The position numbers and the translations under genes are program-made. This document shows, piece after piece, positions 10,233 through 19,448 of a stretch of 22,239 nt of DNA. The first letter of the stretch is position 1; each line of letters begins with the position of its first letter. The notes under the pieces were generated by a model, which was not told where the DNA came from, made no database searches, and saw nothing but the letters and a program-made list of their open reading frames with translations. Origin of the DNA: Intoshia linei. Lineage: Eukaryota > Orthonectida > Rhopaluridae. The stretch spans positions 1 through 22,239 of the forward strand of contig LWCA01000600.1 in assembly GCA_001642005.1 (NCBI GenBank), given 5' to 3'.

Positions 10233-10545
10233 TATGTCAAACTAAAATTTTCCTTTTAGGGTTGGTAAAACTAGAATTTTTCCTTTTATGGTTGGTTAAA
10301 TTGGAATTTTCCCTAAAGGGTTTTTAAAAACAAATTTTTCTTTTTAGGGTTAGTAAAACTGAACTTTTCCCTTAAAGATTTTTAAAAGCCAATTTTTCCT
10401 TCAGGGTTGGTAAAACTAAATTTTTCATTTAAAGGTTAGTAAAATTGCATTTTTCCTTTAAAGGTTGTTAAATTTTGATTTTTTGTATAAATGGTTGGAT
10501 TTAAGTAAAAATGGTTGGATTTTAGTATAAACGTTTGGATTTAAG
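10233..10545 (+). repeat. minisatellite arm, about 30-bp GGTTGGTAAAA units
   Basis: At least eight degenerate units of the form TTTTTCCTTTAAAGGGTTGG followed by TAAAACT, then three shorter AAATGGTTGGATTTAAGT units towards the outside. The left arm at 9788-9908 carries the same units inverted but with fewer copies. Confidence 0.7.
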
Positions 10546-10561
10546 TAGACACCCAATAAAA

Positions 10562-10917
10562 CAGTAGTGAATCTATCATACCGACACTGCTGTTCGGGTC
10601 TCTATGATATTTTGGTAACGTTGGGCCCTTATTATACCAAATTGTGTATTCAAAATGTATATATTCTTGAATATTATATGATTGATAACTATTTTGTGTA
10701 TTAAATTTCAAATGTCAAGTCAAGGCTTTGGATAAATAACGAAGGTTATATAACACTAAGCATCGTCGAAAAAAATTTCAGGTCCATTTTTCATTTTCGT
10801 GACCTCGAGCTTAGTAAGTTCGGCTCTGGATTCAATTTTCTTGATTTTTAGTCGAAATAATTATGAAAATTTTTATGAAATAAAATAAATAGTTAGTTAT
10901 AAATTGAATATATAAAA
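10562..10917. other. intergenic sequence, no gene recognised
   Basis: Between the foldback element and the Helitron. A short hairpin (CCGACACTGCTGTTCGG, near 10581) and a stretch slightly richer in GC near 10790-10830 are visible, but no coding frame or RNA gene is recognisable. Confidence 0.35.
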
Positions 10918-12031
10918 CCAGCTTGGCAGTTTTGTACTACGTATAAACAGCACCTAACTCTGCCGAGGGCACTTTTTTATTATACCAAAAAATAACTTCA
11001 CGTTAAAAATCTAACTTAAAAATTCTACTATTAACTATTATCAATCCTTTGTTTTGTTTTGTTAACATTTGCGTAAAGAATTTAAAAACAATTGTTAATA
11101 ACAATGTTATTCCATTTTTTTAATTTATTAGACAGAATGTGTGCAGAATATTAAAAATAAAGTAAAAACAGTCCAGTCCTAAAAATTGTCATAAATAGCA
11201 TAAATTCCAGAAAAAATAAAATCATAAAAACATATTTTGTCATTTTCAATGTGATGACATATATTCAGTATCAACTTAATAAATACTTAAAAATACAAAT
11301 TGTGTATAAATAATTAATTGAATCTTCACTTTATAAATATTTCAATCGAATTTTACCATTATTGTAAAGGATTGTAATATAAAAATGATTGATGTTAAAA
11401 ATTTGTCCATACTTTTGGCCTTTTTTCTTGTGAATGTTACTTTTCTTTTTAGCATTTTATGTTAAATTTGTAACAATTATATCCACTGGAATAAACTCTA
11501 TCAGAATAATCTTTTTTTTAATTTTCGGACCGTTAATTATTTCACATTTTTTGTTTTAATAAAATATTTCGAAAAAAAAATATGAATACTAAAATGCTGT
11601 TTTGACCGTGAAGTCGTCACTTATTCAGATTGAAATTTTTTGTGTGTGTTAACAGGATACAACTGTACCACCTGTAAATTTTTTTAAATTCCAGGGCTGT
11701 TTTAATTAAAAAAAAGGGTAATTTGTGGTTTTGGCCCTGAAGATATAATTTTTTTAAATTTAAATTTATAATAATGTTTATGATTTTAAAATCCGTATCA
11801 GCGTATATATTTTTTTAAATTTTCCAACTCGTTTGATTTTCAAAAAAAAGTACAATTAGGGTTTTTGAGCCGTAAGATGTCAAATTGGGAGGTTGAAATA
11901 TATCTTAATTTACGTCCTGAAAAAAACTGTAATTGAAATGTGGTCTTTAAAAAATTCTAAGACGGGTAGTTATTTAAATAAAGCTGAACACACACACACA
12001 AAAATCGCGTCGCATTTTATATAAATTAGGA
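10918..12031 (-). mobile_element. non-autonomous Helitron, 1114 bp
   Basis: On the minus strand it begins A|TCCTAATTTATATAAAATGC, then ACGCGATTTTTGTGTGTGTG, and ends CCAAGCTGG|T, satisfying the 5' TC, 3' CTRR and A|T insertion rules of Helitrons. A GT-rich microsatellite follows the 5' end. Internally there are two copies of a unit of about 135 bp (near 11685 and 11820). It has no Rep/helicase coding sequence. It is related along its length to 13601-14899, apart from indels. Confidence 0.75.
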
Positions 12032-12060
12032 TAATATGAAGTGGCCAGAAAAAATAAGTA

Positions 12061-12605
12061 CAGTGATATTTCGTTGTCGTCATGTTTCGTTTCTGGAAAT
12101 ATCGTTGTTGGAAACTTACGCTTTGCCATGTATTATTCATTAAACATTAGTTCATATTGATCAAAATGTAGAATGAAATTTTAGTATTTTGGCTATAAAA
12201 CGTTCAATTCTGCATTAATTTCAAAATAATCAGTAAATTGATATTAGAAAAATAATATTCATTTTTTAATATTAACAAATTAGTATAAAAGGTTTAACTG
12301 GATATAAATGAAATCTGCGCGCGCCAGTTTAAAAATTTTCAGATTATATAAGAAATAAAAAAATGTATAAATTTAATAGAGATTCTTTAATAAAAGAAAA
12401 ATATTTTAAATAATTAAATTAAATTTTAATACTTTTTACATTACATTTTAAAAATACATTACAATTTAACATGAAACAACATGTAAATAAAATATTATGT
12501 TCAATTTGAATTGTATAGAATAAATAGTTAAAATTATTCAATAAAGGTATCTCGATCTTGGCACTTTATCTCGTTTTCGTCATGTTTTAACACGAGATAT
12601 CACTG
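12061..12605. mobile_element. pogo-like MITE, 545 bp, TA target
   Basis: The left end CAGTGATATTTCGTTG and the right end read in reverse, CAGTGATATCTCGTG, form imperfect terminal repeats, with TA on both sides (12059-12060 and 12606-12607). Subterminal CGTCATGTTT occurs near both ends. No transposase is present. Confidence 0.75.
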
Positions 12606-12607
12606 TA

Positions 12608-12718
12608 CTATCAATTTTAGTTTATTTGTTGTTAAATATAAAGCCAAAACTACTTATCTATGATGACGAACAAAAATTTTCGGATTAAAGTATATTCCAA
12701 ATAAACTAAAAGTGATAG
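12608..12718. mobile_element. 111-bp TA-flanked MITE abutting the previous one
   Basis: CTATCAATTTTAGTTTATTT at the left is matched by CTATCACTTTTAGTTTATTT read in from the right end (one mismatch in 20). It is flanked by TA at 12606-12607, shared with the neighbouring MITE, and at 12719-12720. Confidence 0.7.
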
Positions 12719-12842
12719 TACGTATTTTTCTGGAAACTTTAAATAATACTATGAAAACATTTACTTTGTTGCTTTATCGCGGGAATTTATAAATTAGTTA
12801 CAATTTAATATATAACCACCTTTATATTACTAATAAAAATCA
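12719..12842. other. presumed POLR3B upstream region
   Basis: This runs from the MITE to the tentative POLR3B start. If the 18-bp first exon (12843-12860, donor GTAATG) is right, the promoter and 5' leader lie here and in the two MITEs just upstream. No clear core-promoter motif is visible. Confidence 0.3.
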
Positions 12843-15800
12843 ATGAAAGGCGATAAGAATGTAATGGTTTGATGTATTACGTTACATTAAATATTTAGAG
12901 TGAAAATATACTATTACAGGCCTTTTTACAAGCAAAAGGTGTAGTGAAACAACACATTACTTCTTTTGATTACTTTATCAATGTCGGGGTATTTATTTTT
13001 AAATATAGAAATTACAGTTGCCTCTAAAAGTGACAAAAATTTTTTAAACTAGATTTGCTGATTATAAATTGTAATTGAGGTTTTATAGAGGAAATTTGTT
13101 ACCGGTAACTAGTGTTCTACAACGTGGTTTGAAGCACGAACCTTTAAATTTCAGCAGTAACTGTTTTTAATTAAATTTAATTCGAACAAGAACTTTTAAA
13201 ATATCATCATCCCGTTTTTTTTGACAAATTGCGAAGTTTCGACGGAGTTGCAGAACGCTACTGGTAAACCAGTTCCAGTAGTCTTTAAGAAAATGTCGCA
13301 TTTGATACCATACACAAGAGGAAATTCCCCAGATCTTACTCGCCCGTAGATCATGAAATGTGACAAATAGCCTTATTCTCCCTCATTACTCTAATTAACA
13401 ATTTCAAAAATAATAGTGTTTCACTAATTAAAATATGAAAAAGTATACTAGTATATCAGTAACGGTTTTATAATTAATTCTGAGAGAGTATATAAAATAT
13501 TAAACCGTAATTTTACAATTGAAAAAGAAATATATTTTTCAGGGAAATTTATTGAATTTTAGTTTATTTCTCGAATCTTTCGTCATTCTTTATATTAAAA
13601 CTAGGTTGACTGTTATGTACTACGTACAAACAGGATCTAGCTCTGCCGATGGCACATTTTTATAATACTTAAAAAATAAATTAGCGTTGAAAATCTAATT
13701 TAAAAATCCTACTATTCACTATTATCAATCCTTTAAAGGAGTGGTTCTCAAATTTGTGTCAGGCGGAACCATCATATCACATTACTTTTTACTTTAAAGT
13801 GAATTATTCCATCTTCATTTTTTATTTGTTAACATTTAAAAATAAAGTAAAAACAGTCCAATGCTAAAAATTGTCACAAATAGCATAAATTCCAGAAAAA
13901 ATAAAATTATAAAAACCTATTTTGTCATTTTCAATGTGATGATATATATAATACTAATTTAATAAATACTTAAAAATACCAATTATCTATCAATAATTAA
14001 CCGAATCTTCACTTTATAAACATATTTTAGTCGAATTTTACCAAATATTACAAAGGATTGTAATAAATATAAAAATTATAGTAACAAAGTTGTTTTAGTT
14101 TTGCTGTTAAGTTTTATTCAAAAAGTCATGTTTTGAAAATGAGAATTTAAAAATTGCGTATAAATAAAAAAATTACGAAGGAATGAATTATATAGATTTT
14201 CACTCATATTTCTTTATTAGAAATGTGTAGACGTTCATTGCACATTTTTTATGTAATTGTAGGATCAATATTTACATTTTCAATTTTTATTTTAATCGAA
14301 ATATTTGGAAAATATTGGTTGGTAATATTTAAAAATTATTTTTCATCGAGAATGCGTAGATTTTTCGGGTTGAATTTTTGTATTTATATCAACTAGAATA
14401 ATTTTTTTTTTTTAATTTTCGGACCGTTAATTATATTACATTTTTTGTTTTAATAAAATATTTCGAAAAAAAAAAAATATGAATACTAAAATGCTGTTTT
14501 GATCGTGAAGTCGTCACTTATTCAGATTGAAATTTTTTGTGTGTGTTAACAGGATCCAACTGTACCACCTGTAAATTTTATGAAATTCTAGGGCTGTTTT
14601 CATTAAAGAAAATAGAGTGATTTGGGGTTTTAGCCCTAAAAATATCATTTTTATAAATTTAAATTTATGATAATGTTTATGATTTTAAAATCCGTATTAG
14701 CGTATATGTTTTTTAAATTTTCCAACTCGTTTAATTTTCAAAAAGAGGGACAATTGGGGTTTTTGACCCGTAAGATGTGAGTTTGGGAGGTTGAAATTTA
14801 TTTTATTATACGTACCGAAAAAAACTGTAATTGAAATCTTTCAATAAAATAGGACACACACACAAACAAAAATCGCGTAGCATATTATATAAGTTAGAAT
14901 CACTATTACACTCAAATATGGACAAAATTCGAAAATTTTGAAAAATCATGAACGTATAAGTGTAAGGTATAGCGTATAGGTGGGAAACTACGGCCTTCTG
15001 AACAATTTGAATTATTTTATTTTATTATGTTTGGTAAAAGCGGTTTTTTTCATAAGAGTTGGGAAAATTTTCGTATTCGTCCCTAATAAAATTATTCACT
15101 GCTTGAGATGACCAGTCATTATATAATATATGTAAAACGTGTGAAGCAGCGCATTATTATATTAAACTTGGCTTGTATTTATAGCGTCAGTATTATAATC
15201 TGTAAAGTGTCAGTATTTGTAATAGTTTGTCAGTAAAAATATTAAATTTTTAGTTGATATAATAAATTGTCAGTATATCTTTGACTATACATTATATACT
15301 GACAAATATTTAATTGAATACTGACAGTTTCGGTACTTAGATACTGACAAATAAAATACTTCCCAGGTAACTTTATTTAGAAAGGCGCGGCCTTATTAAT
15401 TTTTTTAAGGACGTTAGTGCGGCCTTCGAACAGTAAATGTTTTTCCACCTCTGGTGTAACGTAATAGGCATGTAGACATAAATTTAAATTTTTTATTTTG
15501 CTTAAATTATTTTCCATTTTTAAATTTTTTTTAAACTAAATGCCTGATTTTATAGCACATTTTGGTCGATCAAAAAATTATAATTATAATGAAACGTTAT
15601 CTGTGTTTTATATCAGTGGTTTCCAAAAAAATATATTGTCGGCCCCCCCTCACAGTATACAAATATTTTTCGAAAAGATCAATTAGTACAAGCCTTTATT
15701 TTTACAATTAAGTATTATTTTGTCTATATCCGGATCAATACTAGTGTATGCTAATCTCAGGTCGTTTTGAATATCTATTCTTGATCTTTGTTTGTTTTAA

Positions 15801-18800
15801 TTGTCAAGCCAGAAAATGTTTTTTCACATAAATATGTTGATCCGAAGGACAAAAGAATATTTATAGCAATATTAGAAGTTTTTGGGTAAATACCATTATT
15901 TTGATTATTCAGACATAAAATTGATAGTAGTACTGTAATATGTTAGCACTAATTAAAGGAAAAATTGATTTGAGCAGTTAATTAAAATAATTAATTAGCT
16001 AAATCTCGTATGGGTTAATATTATTTAAATTTATTATAATTATAAATTTCTCCGAATTTCAAGAATATATTAATTAAATATCAAATACTAAATCAAATTA
16101 AGGTTAACAATATTAATTTAATTTTAAAATTTTTCTTAAATCTGCGGCCCCCTGGTGGGGCCAAGCTCCCATTTTGGAACCACTGTTTTAAATTACAGGT
16201 TTTACTATTAATGGAATTGATTTTTTAAATTATTAATATATATATTTTAAGATGCAAGAATTAGTTGAAGCCAATAGTCTGATAACCAGCAATTTGAACG
16301 ATTCTTTTTACTTAAAGTATACAAAGTTTTTGAAGTTATAATATTGTTTTAGATTTAAAAATATAAAAGTTGGAACGCCCATTTCTAACGATTCGATGGA
16401 TATGAAAAATACATTAACTCCTCATCAGGTAGCTTTAGTTGTTTAAATATTTAATATATTTATAATATTCATCTTAAATTAGCTCATTTTAACGTAATAA
16501 TTAGTGTCGTTTGAGGGATATGACTTATAATGCACCAATAACTGTAGATATTGAATATTTGCGTTCAAACCAACGAATTTACAGAAAAGATGTCAATATT
16601 GGGAAGTATATTATTTTTATATTTAATATCAACACATTTAGATTACCTATAATGCTTGGCAGTAACCGCTGTATTTTGAGGAATAAATCAGAAGCCCAAC
16701 TTGCCATTTTGCAGGAATGTCCTCATGACCACGGAGGCTATTTTATTGTTAAAGGAGTAGAAAAAGTTATATGTATGCAGGAACAATTATCTAAAAATAG
16801 AATGATATCTTCGAAGGATTCTCAAGGAAATACAGTCGTTGGAGTTATAAGGTAATTTATTTGTATGTTAAGTAAAATATTTTAAGTTCAACGACTGCGA
16901 AAAAAAGCAAAAGTGATTTAATATGGAAGAAGAATCAAGTGTACCTTAAAGCTGGATTTTTCAGTGAAAACATTCCAATTGTTATTTTGTTGAAAGCTCT
17001 CTGCTTGGAATGCGATTTAGAAATTGCGGAAATTATGGGTTCAGAGGATTGTGTTTTAAAAAATGTACTTTTTTCGATTGAAGAATCTTACAAACATGGT
17101 GTTAATGACAAAAACACGGCCATTTCATTTTTGTATGATAGGATACGTTTATTAAAAAATAAAACAAATGAGAAAGTTTCTGCAAAAAATCAAGAAGCGC
17201 TATTTTTAATAAACGACAACATTTTGCCTCATGTACCCAGGGAAAACAACAATTTTAAACGAAAGTGTATTTTTCTTTGCTTAATGTGGAAAAAAACGAT
17301 TCTGGTTCAACACGGCATCGTTCTAGTTGACGACAGAGATCATTATGGGAACAAAAGACTCGAAATGGCTGGAAACATGATATCTTATCTTTTCGAAGAT
17401 GCGTTTAAAAGATTAATTTTCGAAATTCAGAAAACTATCGATAGATCATTTCAAAAATCCAGTATTATGCAATTTGATATTATAAAACATATTAGACAAG
17501 ACACTTTAACTCAATCCATCCAGAATGCGCTGGGAACTGGTCGTTGGTGCATTAAAAGATTTAGAATGGACCGAGCGGGAGTTTCTCAGTTGGTTTCTAG
17601 GTTATCTTATATCTCCTCTCTGGGTCATATGACACGAATTTCCAGTCAATTTGAAAAGTCCAGGAAAGTAAGCGGACCTCGCGCACTACAACCTTCTCAA
17701 TGGGGCATGCTGTGTCCATCTGATACCCCGGAAGGTGAATCTTGCGGACTAGTCAAAAATTTGGCACTTATTGCTAATGTAACCACAGATCAGGATGAAT
17801 GTAATGTCAAAAATATTTTATTACTGTTTGGAGTCGAAGACGTTAATTTGCTTAATGGGCATCAATTGAATTGTAAACAGTTTTCAAAAGTATTTCTCAA
17901 TGGAAATTTACTCGGAATCGTCAAAGATGGTATAAAGTTAATACAGATTGTTAAAAAACTTAGAAGAAAGGCTAGAATTCACTATTTTGTCTCTATTTTT
18001 CAGGATAATAACAGGTGTATTTATGTTTCTACGGATGGCGGAAGATTGACGAGACCTTACATTCTATGTGAAAATGGAATTGCCCTTGTTTCACAACGCC
18101 ACTTGGATCAATTAGAATCTAAAATGATTAATTTTGATGATTTAGTGTTTGACGGGTTAATAGAGTATTTAGATGTCAATGAACAAAACGATGCGTTTAT
18201 AGCTATGCGCCCTCATGATGTTACAGAAGAAATAACTCACTTGGAATTTGAACCATTCACTTTATTGGGAGTATGTGCGGGATTAATACCGTATCCGCAT
18301 CATAACCAATCACCTCGAAATACCTACCAGTGTGCTATGGGCAAACAAGCCATAGGAACTATAGGTTACAACCAATACAACCGCTTTGATACATTATTGT
18401 ACTCCCTTGTTTACCCCCAGAGACCCCTGGTTAAAACCAAAACTATTGATTTAATAGGTTTTAACAAGATTCCTGCAGGACAAAATGGAATTGTGGCTGT
18501 TATGAGTTACAGTGGATATGATATTGAGGATGCCATTGTAATAAACAAATCATCCCTAGATAGGGGGTTCGGACGTTGTATGGTTCATAGAAAACATAAA
18601 GCAGTTTGTAGGCGCGTAACAGCCTGTGATTTTGAAAAAATTTCCGGTGCAACCATAAATACTGATACAAATACACCTATATGGTCGCATACGTGCCTTG
18701 ACGTAGATGGTATTGTTAATCCAGGCGAGGCAGTACACGATAATATGGTATTGGTTAATAAAAAAATACCCGAAGTTGAAAATGTAGCAAAAACTTCGGC

Positions 18801-19448
18801 TATTCCGGCAGTTTCTTATAAAAGTGCTCCATTAAAATACAAGGGTATAGAAAAATCATATGTGGACAAAGTTCTGGTAACCGCTAATACTGAAGAATCA
18901 TTGATTGTTAAAGTTCTTTTACGTCAGACTAGAAGGCCTGAAATTGGGGATAAATTTAGCAGTAGACACGGCCAGAAAGGTGTTGTGGGTCTTGTCGTTC
19001 CACAGGAAGATATGCCGTTTACAGAATCAGGAATATGCCCAGATATAATAATGAACCCTCACGGATATCCTTCACGTATGACAGTGGGTAAACTTCTAGA
19101 ACTAATGGGTAGCAAAGCGGCTGCTTTAGATGGAACTTTTCATGATGGAACAGCATTTGGTGGTGATAAAATTGAAGATTTGTCATCAATAATGAAGGAC
19201 CACGGATACAACTATCTTGGTAAAGATTTAGTTACTTCAGGCATAACCGGAGAAATAATGGAAGCTTATATTTATTTTGGACCAATTTATTATCAAAAAT
19301 TGAAGCATATGGTAATGGATAAAATTCATGCTAGAGCACGTGGGCCATATGCAGCTTTAACGCGACAACCCACGGAAGGAAGATCCAAGGATGGTGGTCT
19401 TAGATTGGGTGAAATGGAGCGAGATTGTCTGATTGCTCATGGAACAAG
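12843..19448 (+). CDS. POLR3B: RNA polymerase III second-largest subunit RPC2, C-terminus not in hand
   Basis: This subunit forms one half of the catalytic cleft of nuclear RNA polymerase III, which makes tRNA, 5S rRNA and U6. Exons: 12843-12860 (tentative start), 12920-12988, 16252-16316, 16353-16428, 16505-16605, 16642-16851 and 16887-19448; all joins keep phase, giving 1033 codons plus 2 nt. Landmarks: [38 protein letters not shown]-like [45 protein letters not shown] (metal-contacting ED at about 727-728), [10 protein letters not shown] (about 869-878) and [13 protein letters not shown]. Human RPC2 is 1133 residues; the missing part is the roughly 84-residue tail with the CxxC zinc site. 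The frame stops matching RPC2 at a GTATTT donor (19449). Retaining that intron would add 24 unrelated residues and a stop at 19522-19524. The catalytic core is intact and highly conserved. Confidence 0.93.
13167..13390. other. less AT-rich segment with short open frames, unidentified
   Basis: Within the POLR3B intron, this segment is visibly less AT-rich than its surroundings. A minus-strand frame of about 74 codons (containing [15 protein letters not shown]) and a plus-strand frame (containing [17 protein letters not shown]) overlap. Neither is recognised, and neither has a clear start or splice context. It may be a fragment of a decayed mobile element. Confidence 0.25.
13601..14899 (-). mobile_element. 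non-autonomous Helitron, 1299 bp, in POLR3B intron
   Basis: On the minus strand the 5' end reads A|TTCTAACTTATATAATATGC, then ACGCGATTTTTGTTTGTGTG; the second base is T, where C is expected. The 3' end is AACCTAG|T after a hairpin formed by CTAGGTTGACTGTTATGTAC and its partner ACAAACAGGATCTAG. The body matches 10918-12031, and the 3' third also matches 800-1210. Confidence 0.75.
14975..15453. mobile_element. hAT MITE, 479 bp, interrupted by a TGTCAGTA repeat
   Basis: It is an inverted-orientation relative of 8342-8673: TATAGGTGGGAAACTACGGC at the left (decayed CAGAGGTGGG) and CCACCTCTG at the right. The flanking 8-mers are GTATAGCG and GTGTAACG (six of eight). Its extra length is mainly the 189-bp insertion at 15170-15358, which the 8342 copy lacks. 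Confidence 0.75.
15170..15358. repeat. TGTCAGTA hairpin repeat, copy 1
   Basis: It begins GGCTTGTATTTATAGCGTCA and ends CTGACAAATAAAATA. Four forward GTCAGTA motifs in the left half are followed by three inverted TACTGAC motifs in the right half, spaced about 20-30 nt, so the single strand could fold on itself. It is inserted in a hAT MITE. No clear target duplication is visible here. No coding capacity. Confidence 0.65.
15614..16185. mobile_element. decayed hAT element, 572 bp, just upstream of a POLR3B exon
   Basis: CAGTGGTTTCCAAAAAAATA at the left and GGAACCACTG at the right, flanked by TTTTATAT (15606-15613) and TTTTAAAT (16186-16193), seven of eight identical. GGCCCCCC-type blocks lie near both ends. 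It retains a remnant of the transposase C-terminus on the minus strand. The right end lies only 66 bp before the acceptor of the exon at 16252. Confidence 0.85.
15683..15920 (-). pseudogene. hAT transposase C-terminal (hATC dimerisation) relic
   Basis: The minus strand reads [20 protein letters not shown] then [15 protein letters not shown], followed by a stop. A shifted frame continues [17 protein letters not shown] to a TAA at 15683-15685. The STYLCE-FS block and the NDLRLA-DPDI block are the hallmarks of the hAT C-terminal dimerisation region. At least one frameshift and internal stops make it nonfunctional. The rest of the transposase is gone. Confidence 0.75.

Larger units (their letters stand above)
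9774..10553. mobile_element. foldback-type, hAT-like element with minisatellite arms
   Basis: The arms are inverted copies of arrays. The left arm (about 9788-9908) carries AATCCAACCATTTTTACT followed by TTTTACCAACCCTTA-type units. The right arm (about 10233-10545) carries the reverse, GGTTGGTAAAAC units and then AAAAATGGTTGGATTTTAGT. An exact 8-mer CAATAAAA flanks both sides (9766-9773 and 10554-10561), fitting a hAT-length target duplication, though AT-rich. The outermost bases of the two arms do not match well, so exact termini are uncertain. The centre holds a transposase-like relic. Confidence 0.55.
12989..16251 (+). other. 3263-bp POLR3B intron filled with mobile elements
   Basis: The flanking exons encode FINVG and [12 protein letters not shown], which abut without a gap when aligned to FINVEIKKIMKANEKVT of human RPC2, so this is a genuine phase-0 intron. 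The donor is GTATTT and the acceptor TTTTAAG. It contains a Helitron, two hAT elements and a TGTCAGTA repeat. Other POLR3B introns are 35-76 bp. Confidence 0.85.

Noticed and set aside
12032-12060. POLR3B first exon beginning ATGAAGTGGCCAG
   Set aside because: The donor it would need (split by the MITEs) leaves phase 1, whereas the next exon at 12920 requires phase 0.
18556-18738. Minus-strand frame of 60 codons
   Set aside because: Antisense to the conserved POLR3B core; a shadow.
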